From Mycolicibacterium phlei (GTDB taxonomy: Bacteria; Actinomycetota; Actinomycetes; Mycobacteriales; Mycobacteriaceae), in the NCBI RefSeq assembly GCF_001583415.1, contig NZ_CP014475.1:4588001-4652000 (forward strand): a stretch of DNA of 64,000 nucleotides, read 5' to 3'. Shown one piece after another: positions 23,902 to 32,575 of this stretch. The notes below the pieces were generated by a model. That model was given only the letters and a program-made list of their open reading frames with translations, had not been told where the DNA came from and made no database searches. A program made the translations under genes and the position numbers. Positions within the stretch are counted from its first letter, which is position 1; every line of letters starts with the position of its first letter.

Positions 23902-25487
23902 CTGCGGGCCACCCGTTGCAGCGCCAGGAAGTTCTGCGCCAGGTTGTAGGTGTTCGGGGTGCCCAGCCCGGTGGCCAGGTCGTAGCCGGGGGCGGCCAGG
24001 TCGACGGCGGTTCCGCCGCGGCGCACGTCGTGGAAGCCGGGCAGGTCGGCGCCTGCGGCGACCCGGTACAGCATCGGGTTGAGACTGCCGAGGTTACGGC
24101 CGCCGTTGGCGACCAGGTAGTCGTTCATCAGCGCGGTGAGCCCGGCCCAGATCGGCGCCGCCTGCGACGTGCCGCCGCCGACCACCGCGCGGCCGCCGAA
24201 GATGAACCGGACACCGGTGAACGGGTCGGCGACCGCGGCGACGTCGGGTGCCAGCCGGCGCCGCTCGTCGTCGCGGTCCACCCGGATCCCGGCCTGCCAC
24301 GGTGGGCGGGCGTGCAGCTCGGACACCCCGCCGCTGGTGCCCTGCGTCAAAGGTGAGTCCACCCAGGCGTGTTCGCCCAACCACTGGCCGTTCTTCCCGG
24401 TCGACAGCGTGGTCCCGCCGACCGAGGTCATCGTGGGCAGCGACGCGACCGCGTCCAGACCGATGTCGTCGTCACTGGGCGGCGCCGACCACTGGTCACC
24501 GCCCTTGCACTCCAGGCCCGCGTTGTCGCCGCTGGCGTCGAACGCCGCCGTCCCGGTGCGGTGCGCGGCCCGCAGCGCCGCATCGACCGGCGCGAGATCG
24601 GCTGCGGTGACGAAGGATTCGCAGCCCCAACCGATCGACAGGCTCCACACGGCGCCGGGGTAGTCGCGCGCGGCGGCCTCGAACATCGCACCGATCTTCT
24701 CGTAGGCGCCGCCGCCCTGCACCGTGGGCCGGGCGTTGACGACGACGAGCCGGGCGTCGGGCGCGATGGCGTGGGCCACCTGCAGGTCCATCGCGGTCTC
24801 ACCGTGGCGTTCCTCGGGCATCCCACCGACCACCTCGGGGGTGAACCGCGGCAGCCCCGAGGTGTCGGCGAACAGGTCGAGGTCCTCCTGGTCGACGCCG
24901 TCGAACGCGAAGAACACGATCGTCTGCCCCTTGCCGGTGTGGCCGGCCTCGAACAACGGGGTCGCGTTGTAGGCGTCGCGCAGTCCCTCCGGTGTCAGCC
25001 CGCCCCTGGGCACGTCGAGCGGCAGCATCCACGGCGATTTGATGCGGTACGGCGTGAAGCTCATGATCCGGCCGACGCCGGTGACGACGCCACCCAGTTC
25101 CGGAGGCGCGGAGGGCTGTTCGGGAGACGCGTAGAACACCTGGCCCCTGGGGGCCCGGTAGTCGCGGACCGGGACGCCGAAGGCGCGTCCGAGATCGGCG
25201 CCGGCACCCTCGACGAACGCCCAGGTATCACCCGGCCGCCACCGCACCGACAGGTTGTGGTCGCGCGCCCAGGTCATCAGCGCGTCGGGCCGGGCGGCCG
25301 ACGACAGCGTGACGGTCAGCTGCGCGTGCGTGGACCGGGACGGGCCGAGATCGACCGAGTCGGCGAGCAGCGCCGCGACCGGGCCGGTGATGACCGCCCG
25401 GTCGCGCGGCGCGCACGCGACGGTCAGGCCTGCGATCAGCAGGCAGATCGCAGCGGCGAGAGCCGCGAGTCGACGTCCGTCAGTGAT
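23898..25487 (-). CDS. Sedolisin (S53) family serine-carboxyl peptidase, secreted or lipid-anchored; start codon unclear
   Basis: About 530 residues. A hydrophobic N-terminus with LLIAGLTVACAP suggests a signal peptide with a lipobox-like Cys. A pro-domain runs to about residue 150. The catalytic domain shows Glu and Asp in HGETAMDLQVAHAI, the oxyanion Asp in DASGDNAG and the catalytic Ser in GGGTSQAAPIWAG, with a calcium-site-like GYDLATGLGTPN near the end. It is an acid-active endopeptidase fold acting outside the cell. No ATG/GTG/TTG lies near the natural N-terminus; ATC at 25487 overlapping the upstream stop is my best guess, and the next in-frame start is within a shadow frame at 25673. 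Confidence 0.85.
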   Translation of the reverse strand: MTDGRRLAALAAAICLLIAGLTVACAPRDRAVITGPVAALLADSVDLGPSRSTHAQLTVTLSSAARPDALMTWARDHNLSVRWRPGDTWAFVEGAGADLGRAFGVPVRDYRAPRGQVFYASPEQPSAPPELGGVVTGVGRIMSFTPYRIKSPWMLPLDVPRGGLTPEGLRDAYNATPLFEAGHTGKGQTIVFFAFDGVDQEDLDLFADTSGLPRFTPEVVGGMPEERHGETAMDLQVAHAIAPDARLVVVNARPTVQGGGAYEKIGAMFEAAARDYPGAVWSLSIGWGCESFVTAADLAPVDAALRAAHRTGTAAFDASGDNAGLECKGGDQWSAPPSDDDIGLDAVASLPTMTSVGGTTLSTGKNGQWLGEHAWVDSPLTQGTSGGVSELHARPPWQAGIRVDRDDERRRLAPDVAAVADPFTGVRFIFGGRAVVGGGTSQAAPIWAGLTALMNDYLVANGGRNLGSLNPMLYRVAAGADLPGFHDVRRGGTAVDLAAPGYDLATGLGTPNTYNLAQNFLALQRVARR

Positions 25488-25749
25488 GGCCGGGGGTGGC
25501 CGTCGGCGCCGGCGGCGCAAGCACGCTCGGCGAGAACGGATCCGGGTGCGGATCGATGCGCGGGGCCTTCTCGGTGGGGCTGGCTTCCGGAGCCGTCGTC
25601 GAGGTGGTCTCGGTGGTCTCCGAGGTGGTCGTCGAGGTCTCCGGCGCCTTGTCTTCGTCGCTCGAGCAGGCAACGGCCCCCAGCGTCAGGACCGCAGCCA
25701 CGCCGGCCACGGCCGGGATCCGACAAAGCAAGGTCGACTTGGTCATCAT
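25480..25749 (-). CDS. Small Thr/Ser/Pro-rich exported protein
   Basis: 89 residues. A cleavable-looking hydrophobic leader (AGVAAVLTLGAVAC) ends at a Cys followed by SSDEDKAPE, resembling a weak lipobox. The remainder is low-complexity Thr/Ser/Glu then Pro-rich with a PGHH end, so disordered and probably wall-exposed. It heads a minus-strand cluster with the sedolisin and the membrane protein and overlaps the sedolisin frame by eight bases. Function unknown. Confidence 0.7.
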   Translation of the reverse strand: MMTKSTLLCRIPAVAGVAAVLTLGAVACSSDEDKAPETSTTTSETTETTSTTAPEASPTEKAPRIDPHPDPFSPSVLAPPAPTATPGHH

Positions 25750-25828
25750 GATCAGATCCTATCCAGGGTGCTGACAGCGGCGGGGACGTTTGACCGTCGC
25801 CGCCGCACTGGTCGACGCCAGCCTACGG

Positions 25829-25858
25829 CAAATTATTGATCTTCACGTCAATTATTTG
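25829..25858 (-). terminator. AT-rich stem-loop at the deoC 3' end
   Basis: CAAATTATTG (25829-25838) and CAATTATTTG (25849-25858) pair at 9 of 10 positions around a 10-base loop. The element is strikingly AT-rich in this genome and overlaps the last two codons and stop of deoC. It may end the deoC transcript. Confidence 0.4.
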
Positions 25859-26529
25859 TGAACGGGAAGACCGTCGAGCACCGCCCGGGTCCCGGACAGT
25901 CCCAACCGGGTCGCGCCTGCGGTGAGCATCGCGATCGCGTCGTCGGCGGTGCGGATTCCGCCGCTGGCCTTGACCTGCGGTCCGACCGTGGCCATCAGCT
26001 CGACCGCGTGCACCGAGGCACCGCCCGCGGGGTGGAAACCGGTCGAGGTCTTCACGAAGTCCGCGCCGGCATCCGCGGCCGCGCGACAGGATTCCAGCAA
26101 CGCCTGCTCGCCGCCGAGCCGCAGCAGCGCCGCCGATTCGACGATGACCTTGAGCACCGCCTGGTCCCCGATCGCGGCGCGCACCGCGGCGACGTCCGCG
26201 CTGACCGCGGCGTAGTCGCCGGCCACCGCGGCGCCCACGTCGATCACCATGTCGATCTCGGCCGCGCCGTCGGCCACCGCCCGTCGCGCCTCCTCGGCCT
26301 TGATCACCGACAGGTGCTTGCCGGACGGGAAGCCGACGACCGCGCAGAGTCTCTGTGCTGGGGAGGCCACGCCCGCGGCGACCGCGACCATCGACGGCGA
26401 CACGCACACCGAGTACACGCCGAGCTCGGCGGCCTCCCGGACCAGCGCCGTGACGTCGGCGTCGGTGGCCTCGGGTTTGAGCAGCGTGTGGTCGACCAGC
26501 GCGGCCACCTCTGCGCGGGTGTAGGTCAT
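25852..26529 (-). CDS. deoC: Deoxyribose-phosphate aldolase
   Basis: A 225-residue class I aldolase splitting 2-deoxyribose-5-phosphate to glyceraldehyde-3-phosphate and acetaldehyde. Seen: VDHTLLKPEAT near the start, the conserved VVGFPSGKH, EIDMVIDVGA, the Schiff-base Lys in GADFVKTSTGFHP, and VKASGGIRTADDA with the second active-site Lys. ATG 26529 is used because the fold starts MTYTRAEVAALVDH; it overlaps the upstream stop as TGATG. Corresponds to Rv0478. Confidence 0.96.
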   Translation of the reverse strand: MTYTRAEVAALVDHTLLKPEATDADVTALVREAAELGVYSVCVSPSMVAVAAGVASPAQRLCAVVGFPSGKHLSVIKAEEARRAVADGAAEIDMVIDVGAAVAGDYAAVSADVAAVRAAIGDQAVLKVIVESAALLRLGGEQALLESCRAAADAGADFVKTSTGFHPAGGASVHAVELMATVGPQVKASGGIRTADDAIAMLTAGATRLGLSGTRAVLDGLPVHK

Positions 26530-26941
26530 CAGAACGGTTCTTCGGTGCCGCCGGGGTTGCAGCCGGCCTCCAGCATCTGCTGGTAGGGCACCTCCGGTCG
26601 CCACGGCTCGAGGTTCCAGCTGGTCTTACCGGGATACGCGATCTCGGCGTACTCCCAGTGGCACTGGAACTGCGGCTTCATCCCGGGAATGTCCGCGTCC
26701 GGCGACAGCGCCAGCACCTCGACCCACGCCTGCTCGAACTGGGCGGATGTGAAGATCCCGGACGCCTGCCGGCCCGCCGGGGTCGGGTAGACCCGCAGGC
26801 TGGACAGGTCCCCCACTTGGCCCATTCGACGTGGTCGACGTAGGGCGGTGGCGGGGCGGGCTGCGCGGACGCGACCGGGGCGCCCCATGCGGGCACGACG
26901 ATTCCTACCGCCATCGCGATGGCGGCCACGATACGGCACAC
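26529..26941 (-). pseudogene. Secreted DUF2599 protein, frameshifted (Rv0477-like)
   Basis: The N-terminal part (GTG 26941; signal peptide MAVGIVVPAWGAPVASAQ, then YVDHVEWAKWG) and the C-terminal part (DLSSLRVYPTPAGRQ to CNPGGTEEPF) lie in different frames. The join is at a run of five C/G at 26810-26814. Adding one G there restores WGDLSSLRVYP, matching the Rv0477 pattern WGSLPSLRVYP as I recall it. So this is either a one-base deletion or a sequencing error. The intact product would be a roughly 137-residue secreted protein of unknown function. Confidence 0.85.
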
Positions 26942-27237
26942 TACCGTGACTTTCCTTGAACCTCAAGAAGTTTCGGACGCACATCGACCAGGTAGACACC
27001 CGCGGCGACGGCGGCGATCGCGGCGCCGAAAACCGAGCCGGGGCCGAAAAGCAGTGCCAGCAGGCCGGCGATGCCGATGATCACCAGCCACACCGGCTTG
27101 GTCAGCTTGTCCGCGGCCGTGTAAGCGTCCTGCCGCTGCATCGCCGCATGGACGAACGCGTAGACCGTGGTCGCCAGCACGGCGACCCACAAGAGCAAAA
27201 GGATGTAACCCGCCAAGCCTTGGAGCTGCACGCTCAC
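26941..27237 (-). CDS. DUF2516 small membrane protein (Rv0476-like)
   Basis: 98 residues with two to three hydrophobic segments: YILLLLWVAVLATTVYAFV, VWLVIIGIAGLLALLFG and VFGAAIAAVAAGVYLV. The C-terminal tail is basic (DVRPKLLEVQGKSR). GTG start. Its TAG overlaps the GTG of the next gene by one base. It is one of the conserved run deoC-0477-0476-hbhA. Function unknown. Confidence 0.85.
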   Translation of the reverse strand: MSVQLQGLAGYILLLLWVAVLATTVYAFVHAAMQRQDAYTAADKLTKPVWLVIIGIAGLLALLFGPGSVFGAAIAAVAAGVYLVDVRPKLLEVQGKSR

Positions 27238-27298
27238 CAGACTAGGCGGGTTACGCCCTCTCGGTCGACTCCGGGTTGCGGAGCCGTACTTCTGGGTC

Positions 27299-27916
27299 CT
27301 ACTTCTGGGTGACCTTCTTGGCCGCGGCCTTCTTGGCCGGCGCCTTCTTGGCCGGAGCCTTCTTGGCGGGAGCCTTGGCCGGAGCCTTCTTAGCGGCTTC
27401 CTTCACCGGCTCGGCGGCCTCCTCGGCCTTCTTCGGCAGGTCGACGCCGACCAGCTTGGCGGCGCGCTCACCGACGGCGCGGGTCTGGGCGGCGACGCTG
27501 CCCAGCGCCTCCTGGGTCAGTTCGACAGCCTGGTCGGTGTACTCCTCGACACGCTCGGCGGCCTCCGACAGCGCGGGCTGGCTGCGCAGGCGCTCCAGCG
27601 CGGCCTCGCCCCGCTCGACGAGCTTGTTGTAGGTGCTCTGGGCGGCGTCGGCGTAGGTCTCGGCGAACTTGCGCAGTTCCTCGGAGCTCAGCTTCTCGCG
27701 CAGCTCACCGAACTGCACGGGCAGCTCCTCCTGCAGCTTGGTCACGCGGGTGCGGGTCTCCTCGACGCGGCTCTCGGCGTCGGTGCGGGCCTCGCCGGCA
27801 CGCTCGCGCAGGGCCGCGACGATCTCGTTGACCCGCTCAAGGGCCAGATCGGCGGCGCCGACGGCGGCCAGCAGCGGGGCCTTCAGGTCTTCGATGTTGG
27901 GCTGGGTGTTGGCCAT
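27299..27916 (-). CDS. hbhA: Heparin-binding hemagglutinin
   Basis: 205 residues. The central region (about 25-150) is a long coiled coil of Glu/Arg/Ala heptads (EIVAALRERAG, ESRVEETRTRVTKLQEELP). The C-terminus, about the last 40 residues, is made of KKAPAKKAPAKKA-type Lys/Ala/Pro repeats that bind heparan sulfate. No signal peptide, as known for HbhA, a surface-associated adhesin and lipid-inclusion protein methylated on its lysines. Orthologue of Rv0475 with the same neighbours. Confidence 0.96.
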   Translation of the reverse strand: MANTQPNIEDLKAPLLAAVGAADLALERVNEIVAALRERAGEARTDAESRVEETRTRVTKLQEELPVQFGELREKLSSEELRKFAETYADAAQSTYNKLVERGEAALERLRSQPALSEAAERVEEYTDQAVELTQEALGSVAAQTRAVGERAAKLVGVDLPKKAEEAAEPVKEAAKKAPAKAPAKKAPAKKAPAKKAAAKKVTQK

Positions 27917-27990
27917 GATGATGGTCCTTTCCTTATCTGATGTCTGTCTGTTGTCGTCGGAAGGTCGTCGGAAGTCAGTTCTGCAGCGGT

Positions 27991-28431
27991 CTATTCAGCG
28001 GCTGACTCCTCACCTGTCTCGCTGCCCGGGCTCGTGGCGGCGGATTTCTGCGCGGCCTCGTTCTGCTCACAGAACGACGTGTAGATCTCGAGCAGCGCCT
28101 GCTTCTGACGCTCGGTGATGGCGGTGTCGTTGATGATGGCGTCGCGGACCGGACTGGGATCGCTGGGCTCGAGGATCCCGGCCCGGACGTAGAGCACCTC
28201 CGCCGACAACCGCAGCGCCTTGGCGATCTGTGCGAGCACGTCCGCCGAGGGTTTGCGCAATCCCCGTTCGATCTGGCTCAGGTAGGGATTGCTGACGCCG
28301 GCCTTCTCGGCCAGCTGCCGCACCGACACCTGAGCGGCCTCCCGCTGCATCCGGATGAACGAGCCGATGTCCTGTGCGGCGGTCTGGGCAGCGTTGGACA
28401 CGACGGCGGCAAGATTCTCATCCTGCGACAT
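27991..28431 (-). CDS. XRE-family helix-turn-helix regulator (Rv0474-like)
   Basis: 146 residues. An N-terminal Cro/C1 HTH (about residues 25-85) contains VRQLAEKAGVSNPYLSQIERG; a C-terminal part with RQKQALLEIYTSFCEQNEAAQ follows. In M. tuberculosis Rv0474 has been reported as a copper-responsive regulator; the single Cys here (SFCEQ) is compatible but not proof. Located 75 bp upstream of hbhA, which it may control. A GCTAAC/GTTAGC inverted pair lies upstream (28492-28517). Confidence 0.88.
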   Translation of the reverse strand: MSQDENLAAVVSNAAQTAAQDIGSFIRMQREAAQVSVRQLAEKAGVSNPYLSQIERGLRKPSADVLAQIAKALRLSAEVLYVRAGILEPSDPSPVRDAIINDTAITERQKQALLEIYTSFCEQNEAAQKSAATSPGSETGEESAAE

Positions 28432-28522
28432 TCGTGACCCCCCTCGTGCGGTGCTTGTCCGTTCGTGGACAACTCCACCGTACGACGGGGTGCTAACAAT
28501 TGCAAGCAGTAGTTAGCGCAGG

Positions 28523-29863
28523 TCAGAAGAGTAGCTGGGCTATCGAATAGATGGCCAGGCCCGCCAACGAGCCCACCACGGTGCCGTTGATCCGGATGAA
28601 CTGCAGGTCACGGCCCACATGCAGTTCGATCCGTCGGCTGGCTTCGTCGGCGTCCCAGCGCTCGATGGTCTCGGTGATGATCGCTGTGATCTCCACCCCA
28701 TACTCGGCGACGAGATGCTGGGCGGCGCGCACGATCCAGTTGTCCACCTTGTCGCGCAGATCGGCGTCGTCGCAGAGGGATTCACCGATCCGCACCACCG
28801 AGTCAGCGATGCGGGTGCGCAGCGCGGACGACGGGTCGTCGACCGACTCCAGGATGATCCGCTTGGCCGCCGACCACGCGGTCTCGGCGGCACGGGCCAC
28901 CTCGTCGCGGCCCATCAGCTGTTCCTTGATGTTCTCGGTGCGCGCGATGGTGCCCGGATCGTTCTGCAGATCGTCGGCGAACTCGAACAGGAAGCGGGTG
29001 GCCGAGCGGCGCAGTTCGTGATCGGGATCGCGGCGCACCTTGTCGGTGAAGTCCATCAGCTCCCGGTGGATGCGGTCCCCGACCAGGTGGTCCACCCAGC
29101 GCGGCGACCAGGTCGGCGAGTCCCGCTCGACGACCCGCTCGATGACCGGCCCGGCGTTGAGCGACCACTGGAAGGCCCGGTCGGCGAGCAGCTGCAGCAG
29201 CGCCTCCTGGCGGCGCTCCTGCAGCAGGGTGGACAGCACCCGCCCGATCGGCGGGCCCCACTGCGGTTCGGCGATGCGCTTGACGATCATCCGGTCGATC
29301 ACGTGCTGGACGTCCTCGTCGCGCAGCATCTCCACCAGCACCCGCAGCACGGTGGCGGTCTCGGCGGCGACCCGCTCGGCGTGCGCGCGCTCGGACAGCC
29401 ACTTGCCCATCCGGCCGGCCACCTCGGCGTTGCGCAGCTTGGTGGCGACCACGTCCGGGGACAGGAAGTTCTCCCGCACGAACGTGCCCAGACCCTCGCC
29501 GAGCTGGTCCTTCTTGCGCTTGATGATCGCCGTGTGCGGGATCGGCAGCCCCAGCGGATACTTGAACAGCGCGGTGACGGCGAACCAGTCGGCCAGCGCG
29601 CCGACCATTCCGGCCTCGGCGGCCGCGCGCACGTAGCCGACCCAGCCCGGGGCGTCGCCGGTGGACTGGGCCCAGGTGCACAGCAGGAAGATCACGGTGG
29701 CGCCCAGCAGGAAGCCGGTCGCGACGGCCTTCATCCGCCGCAGCGTGCGGCGCCGCTCGGCGTCCGCCTCCGGGTCGGCCCCGGCGAAGGCCTCGGCAAA
29801 GCTCGGTCGCTTGGCGGTCAGCGCCGCCCGGGCGGGTCCGCCGTCGCTCGGTCTGTGTGCCAC
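28523..29863 (-). CDS. DUF445 membrane protein (Rv0473-like)
   Basis: About 446 residues of the DUF445/YjiN family. Seen: TM1 AVATGFLLGATVIFLLCTW, the family signature AAAEAGMVGALADWFAVTALFKYPLG, a long helical soluble middle, and a C-terminal TM GTVVGSLAGLAIYSIAQLLF. I use GTG 29863 (VAHRPSDGG). A TTG at 29908 would extend it into the promoter of the divergent TetR gene. Function unknown; the family spans the membrane with a large cytoplasmic coiled part. Confidence 0.83.
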   Translation of the reverse strand: MAHRPSDGGPARAALTAKRPSFAEAFAGADPEADAERRRTLRRMKAVATGFLLGATVIFLLCTWAQSTGDAPGWVGYVRAAAEAGMVGALADWFAVTALFKYPLGLPIPHTAIIKRKKDQLGEGLGTFVRENFLSPDVVATKLRNAEVAGRMGKWLSERAHAERVAAETATVLRVLVEMLRDEDVQHVIDRMIVKRIAEPQWGPPIGRVLSTLLQERRQEALLQLLADRAFQWSLNAGPVIERVVERDSPTWSPRWVDHLVGDRIHRELMDFTDKVRRDPDHELRRSATRFLFEFADDLQNDPGTIARTENIKEQLMGRDEVARAAETAWSAAKRIILESVDDPSSALRTRIADSVVRIGESLCDDADLRDKVDNWIVRAAQHLVAEYGVEITAIITETIERWDADEASRRIELHVGRDLQFIRINGTVVGSLAGLAIYSIAQLLF

Positions 29864-29970
29864 TCCCCCATCATCCGCTACCCGGCGACGGGCGCCACGG
29901 ACCGACAACCCGCCCGGTCAAGATCGGGGCCGTAGTATCGAGGGGAACTAGGGAACGGATCACGGGAACA

Positions 29971-30675
29971 GTGGCACAGCAGACCGACGCGGTTGCCGTC
30001 AAGGCCGATGGCCGCAAACGCCGATGGCACCGGCACAAAGTCGAACGCCGCAATGAGCTGGTCGACGGCACTCTGGAAGCGATTCGGCGGCGCGGCAGCA
30101 ACGTCAGCATGGACGAGATCGCGGCCGAGATCGGGGTCTCCAAGACGGTGCTGTACCGCTATTTCGTCGACAAGAACGACCTGACGACCGCGGTGATGAT
30201 GCGGTTCGCGCAGACCACGCTGATCCCCAACATGGCCAGGGCGCTGTCGTCGGACCTCGACGGTTTCGAGTTGACCCGCGAGATCATCCGCGTCTACGTC
30301 GAGACCGTGGCCGCCGAGCCCGAGCCCTACCAGTTCGTGATGGCCAACAACTCGGCCAGCAAGAGCCGCGCGATCGCCACGTCGGAGGAGATCATCGCGC
30401 GGATGCTGGCGGTGATGCTGCGCCGCCGGATGGCCGCGGCCGGGATGGACACCGGCGGGGTGGAGCCGTGGGCGTACCACACCGTCGGCGGGGTTCAGCT
30501 GGCCACGCACTCGTGGATGTCGAACCCGCGGATGACCGCCGACGAGCTGATCGACTACCTGACCATGCTGTCGTGGAACGCGCTGTGCGGCATCGTCGAG
30601 GTGGGCGGGTCGCTGGAGCGGTTCCGCAACCAGCCGCATCCCCCGCCGGTGCTGCCGAGGCAGGCCGATACGTGA
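29971..30675 (+). CDS. TetR-family regulator (Rv0472c-like)
   Basis: 234 residues. N-terminal HTH (about 30-75): GSNVSMDEIAAEIGVSKTVLYRYFVDKNDL, quoted in parts as MDEIAAEIGVSKTVLYRYF. The remainder is a helical ligand domain. GTG 29971 follows GGGAA at a suitable distance. It is coupled to the PPK2 gene by a GTGA overlap (30672-30675), so it may sense a signal linked to polyphosphate metabolism or lipids; that is inference. Confidence 0.88.
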   Translation: MAQQTDAVAVKADGRKRRWHRHKVERRNELVDGTLEAIRRRGSNVSMDEIAAEIGVSKTVLYRYFVDKNDLTTAVMMRFAQTTLIPNMARALSSDLDGFELTREIIRVYVETVAAEPEPYQFVMANNSASKSRAIATSEEIIARMLAVMLRRRMAAAGMDTGGVEPWAYHTVGGVQLATHSWMSNPRMTADELIDYLTMLSWNALCGIVEVGGSLERFRNQPHPPPVLPRQADT

Positions 30676-31511
30676 GCTCGCCGATCACGTCCGCCGTCCG
30701 GTTCCGCCCCGGCGACACCGTGGCCGGGCTGGATCTGACGGCGACGCCGGGGTTCGAGGGGTCGAAGACCGACGCGGCGGAGGTCCAGGCGACGCGCAGC
30801 GCCCGGCTGGCCGAGCTGCAGGAGATGCTGTACGCCGGTTGGAAGGCCGGCGGCGACCACCGCAACGTGCTGCTGGTGCTGCAGGGCATGGACGCCTCAG
30901 GCAAGGGCGGGATCGTCAAACACGTTGTGGGTGCGGTCAATCCGATGGGCGTGCGCTACACCGCGTTCGGTAAGCCGACCGAGGAGGAGCTGGCGCACCA
31001 CTACCTGTGGCGGATCCGGCGGGCGCTGCCGCCTGCCGGGCACATCGGGGTGTTCGACCGGTCGCACTACGAGGACGTGCTGGTGGTGCGGGTGAACAAC
31101 CTGGTGCCGCAAGAGGTGTGGGAGAAGCGCTACGACGAGATCAACGCGTTCGAGCGTGAACTCGTCGACGGCGGAACGACATTGGTGAAGGTGGCGCTGT
31201 TCATCTCGGCCGAGGAGCAGAAGAAGCAGCTGCTCGAGCGGCTCGACGACCCCACCAAGCACTGGAAGTACAACCCCGGCGACGTCGACGAGCGGCTCAA
31301 GTGGCCGGCCTACCAGCAGGCGTACCAGGCGGTGCTGGACCGCACCTCGACCGACTACGCGCCGTGGCACGTGGTGCCGGCGAATCGCCGGTGGTACAGC
31401 CGGCTGGCCGTCACCGAACTGCTGATCGAGGCGCTCGAGGGCCTCGACCTGTCCTATCCGCCCGCCGATTTCGACATCGAAGCCGAACGCAGGCGCCTGC
31501 TCGACTCCTAG
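30672..31511 (+). CDS. ppk2: Polyphosphate kinase 2 family protein
   Basis: 279 residues of the PPK2 family. Walker A is GMDASGKGG at residues 72-80. The Walker B/lid segment GHIGVFDRSHYEDVLVVRV and a C-terminal WHVVPANRRWYSRLAV are typical of one-domain PPK2 enzymes that move phosphate between polyphosphate and nucleotides. The nucleotide preference (class I ADP/GDP, or class III AMP) cannot be fixed from the sequence by eye. It follows the TetR gene with translational coupling; two hairpins follow. Confidence 0.93.
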   Translation: MSSPITSAVRFRPGDTVAGLDLTATPGFEGSKTDAAEVQATRSARLAELQEMLYAGWKAGGDHRNVLLVLQGMDASGKGGIVKHVVGAVNPMGVRYTAFGKPTEEELAHHYLWRIRRALPPAGHIGVFDRSHYEDVLVVRVNNLVPQEVWEKRYDEINAFERELVDGGTTLVKVALFISAEEQKKQLLERLDDPTKHWKYNPGDVDERLKWPAYQQAYQAVLDRTSTDYAPWHVVPANRRWYSRLAVTELLIEALEGLDLSYPPADFDIEAERRRLLDS

Positions 31512-31529
31512 CCTCCCGCCTTGTGCGCC

Positions 31530-31584
31530 GAAACTACGGTTGTTGACGAAATCCGCCGGTATTGCGTCAACTTCCGTAGTTTCG
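31530..31584. repeat. Intergenic hairpin, GCCGAAACTACG type (first)
   Basis: Arms at about 31530-31549 and 31565-31584 pair at 18 of 20 positions, starting CGAAACTACGG and ending CCGTAGTTTCG. It lies just after the PPK2 gene and probably ends that transcript. Closely related in sequence to the second hairpin 40 bases further on. Confidence 0.7.
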
Positions 31585-31621
31585 TTGACAAGTCACCAGC
31601 GACTCCCGCCCTTCACGCGCG

Positions 31622-31679
31622 CCGAAACTACGCTTGTTGACGGATTCTGCCGAAAATTCGTCATCTTCCGCAGTCTCGG
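31622..31679. repeat. Intergenic hairpin, GCCGAAACTACG type (second)
   Basis: Arms at 31622-31642 and 31659-31679 pair imperfectly (about 15 of 21). The left arm CCGAAACTACGCTTGTTGACG nearly repeats the left arm of the preceding hairpin, while the right arm ends CGCAGTCTCGG, linking it to the GCCGAGACTGC hairpins elsewhere. It looks like a tandem, decayed copy. Confidence 0.6.
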
Positions 31680-31714
31680 TGGAACCGATGGCCGCGCGGT
31701 GCGTCTAACCGAAC

Positions 31715-32575
31715 ATGGACGGACTCATCGTGGCGAGCGAAGCGCTGGCGACAGGAGTGGTCACGCGTCAGGACCTGCGCACGCGGTACCGCAAGATCCA
31801 CCGAAACATCTATGCACCCGTCGAGATGGAGCTCAACGCACGGGATCGTGCGATGGCGGCGTGGTTGTGGTCCCGCGGACAGGCGGTACTCGTCGGTCAC
31901 TCAGCGGCCGCGATGTTCGGCACCCGTTGGATACCACCTGACGAACCGGCTGAGATCACCCGGGTCCGCCACGGCACACCGCGAGGGATCATCGTGCACA
32001 GCGACACGCTCGCCGACGACGAAATCTGTCTGCGCGGCAGCCTCGACTGCACCACGCCCGCACGCACCGCCTACGACATCGGCCGCCGGGTCCCGGGCGA
32101 TCTCGGGATCATCCGCGTCGACGCATTACTCAACGCGACCGGCTGCACCGTCGAGGAGGTCGAGAAGATCGCTCGTCGCTACCCGGGCGCCCGTGGCATC
32201 CGGCGGCTGCGTGACGCCCTGGATCTGGCCGACGGCGGCGCCGAGTCCCCCAAGGAAACCGAACTGCGCCTGCTGCTCATCCGCGGCGGACTGCCCCGGC
32301 CGGTCACCCAGATTCGCGTCGGCAACCGCCGGGTCGACATGGGCTATCCGGAGTTCAAGGTCGGCGTCGAGTACGACGGCGAACACCACTGGTCGAACCC
32401 TGACATCCACGCCGCCGATATCGAACGACTCGAATACCTGGCCGCACAAGGCTGGATCATCGTCCGCGTCAGCGCCCGACACCTGCGCCTGCACCGCGAC
32501 GACATCCTGCGGCGCGCCTACGGGGCACTCGCCGGTCGCGGCTACTCCGGACCTAGCCCTGCCAGCGCTGCGTGA
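31715..32575 (+). CDS. AbiEi-like / DUF559 domain protein
   Basis: 286 residues. The N-terminal part (about 1-150) resembles the antitoxin-type AbiEi winged-helix proteins: LATGVVTRQDLRTRYRKIHRNIY and VLVGHSAAAMFG. The C-terminal part is a Vsr/DUF559 endonuclease-like fold with VDMGYPEFKVGVEYDGEHHW and GWIIVRVSARHLR, keeping the D-x(n)-ExD arrangement. Many copies of this protein type occur in mycobacterial genomes. No AbiEii toxin gene is adjacent, so a toxin-antitoxin role is not supported here. Its end overlaps the convergent monooxygenase gene by 23 bp. Confidence 0.78.
   Translation: MDGLIVASEALATGVVTRQDLRTRYRKIHRNIYAPVEMELNARDRAMAAWLWSRGQAVLVGHSAAAMFGTRWIPPDEPAEITRVRHGTPRGIIVHSDTLADDEICLRGSLDCTTPARTAYDIGRRVPGDLGIIRVDALLNATGCTVEEVEKIARRYPGARGIRRLRDALDLADGGAESPKETELRLLLIRGGLPRPVTQIRVGNRRVDMGYPEFKVGVEYDGEHHWSNPDIHAADIERLEYLAAQGWIIVRVSARHLRLHRDDILRRAYGALAGRGYSGPSPASAA

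Noticed and set aside
25487..25673. N-terminal arginine-rich extension of the sedolisin
   Set aside because: The extension is only the second frame of the small exported-protein gene (runs of Arg/Pro). A signal peptide begins immediately after it, so it is unlikely to be translated.
31715..32575. AbiE-type abortive-infection toxin-antitoxin system
   Set aside because: Only the AbiEi-like/DUF559 protein is present; no AbiEii nucleotidyltransferase lies on either side.
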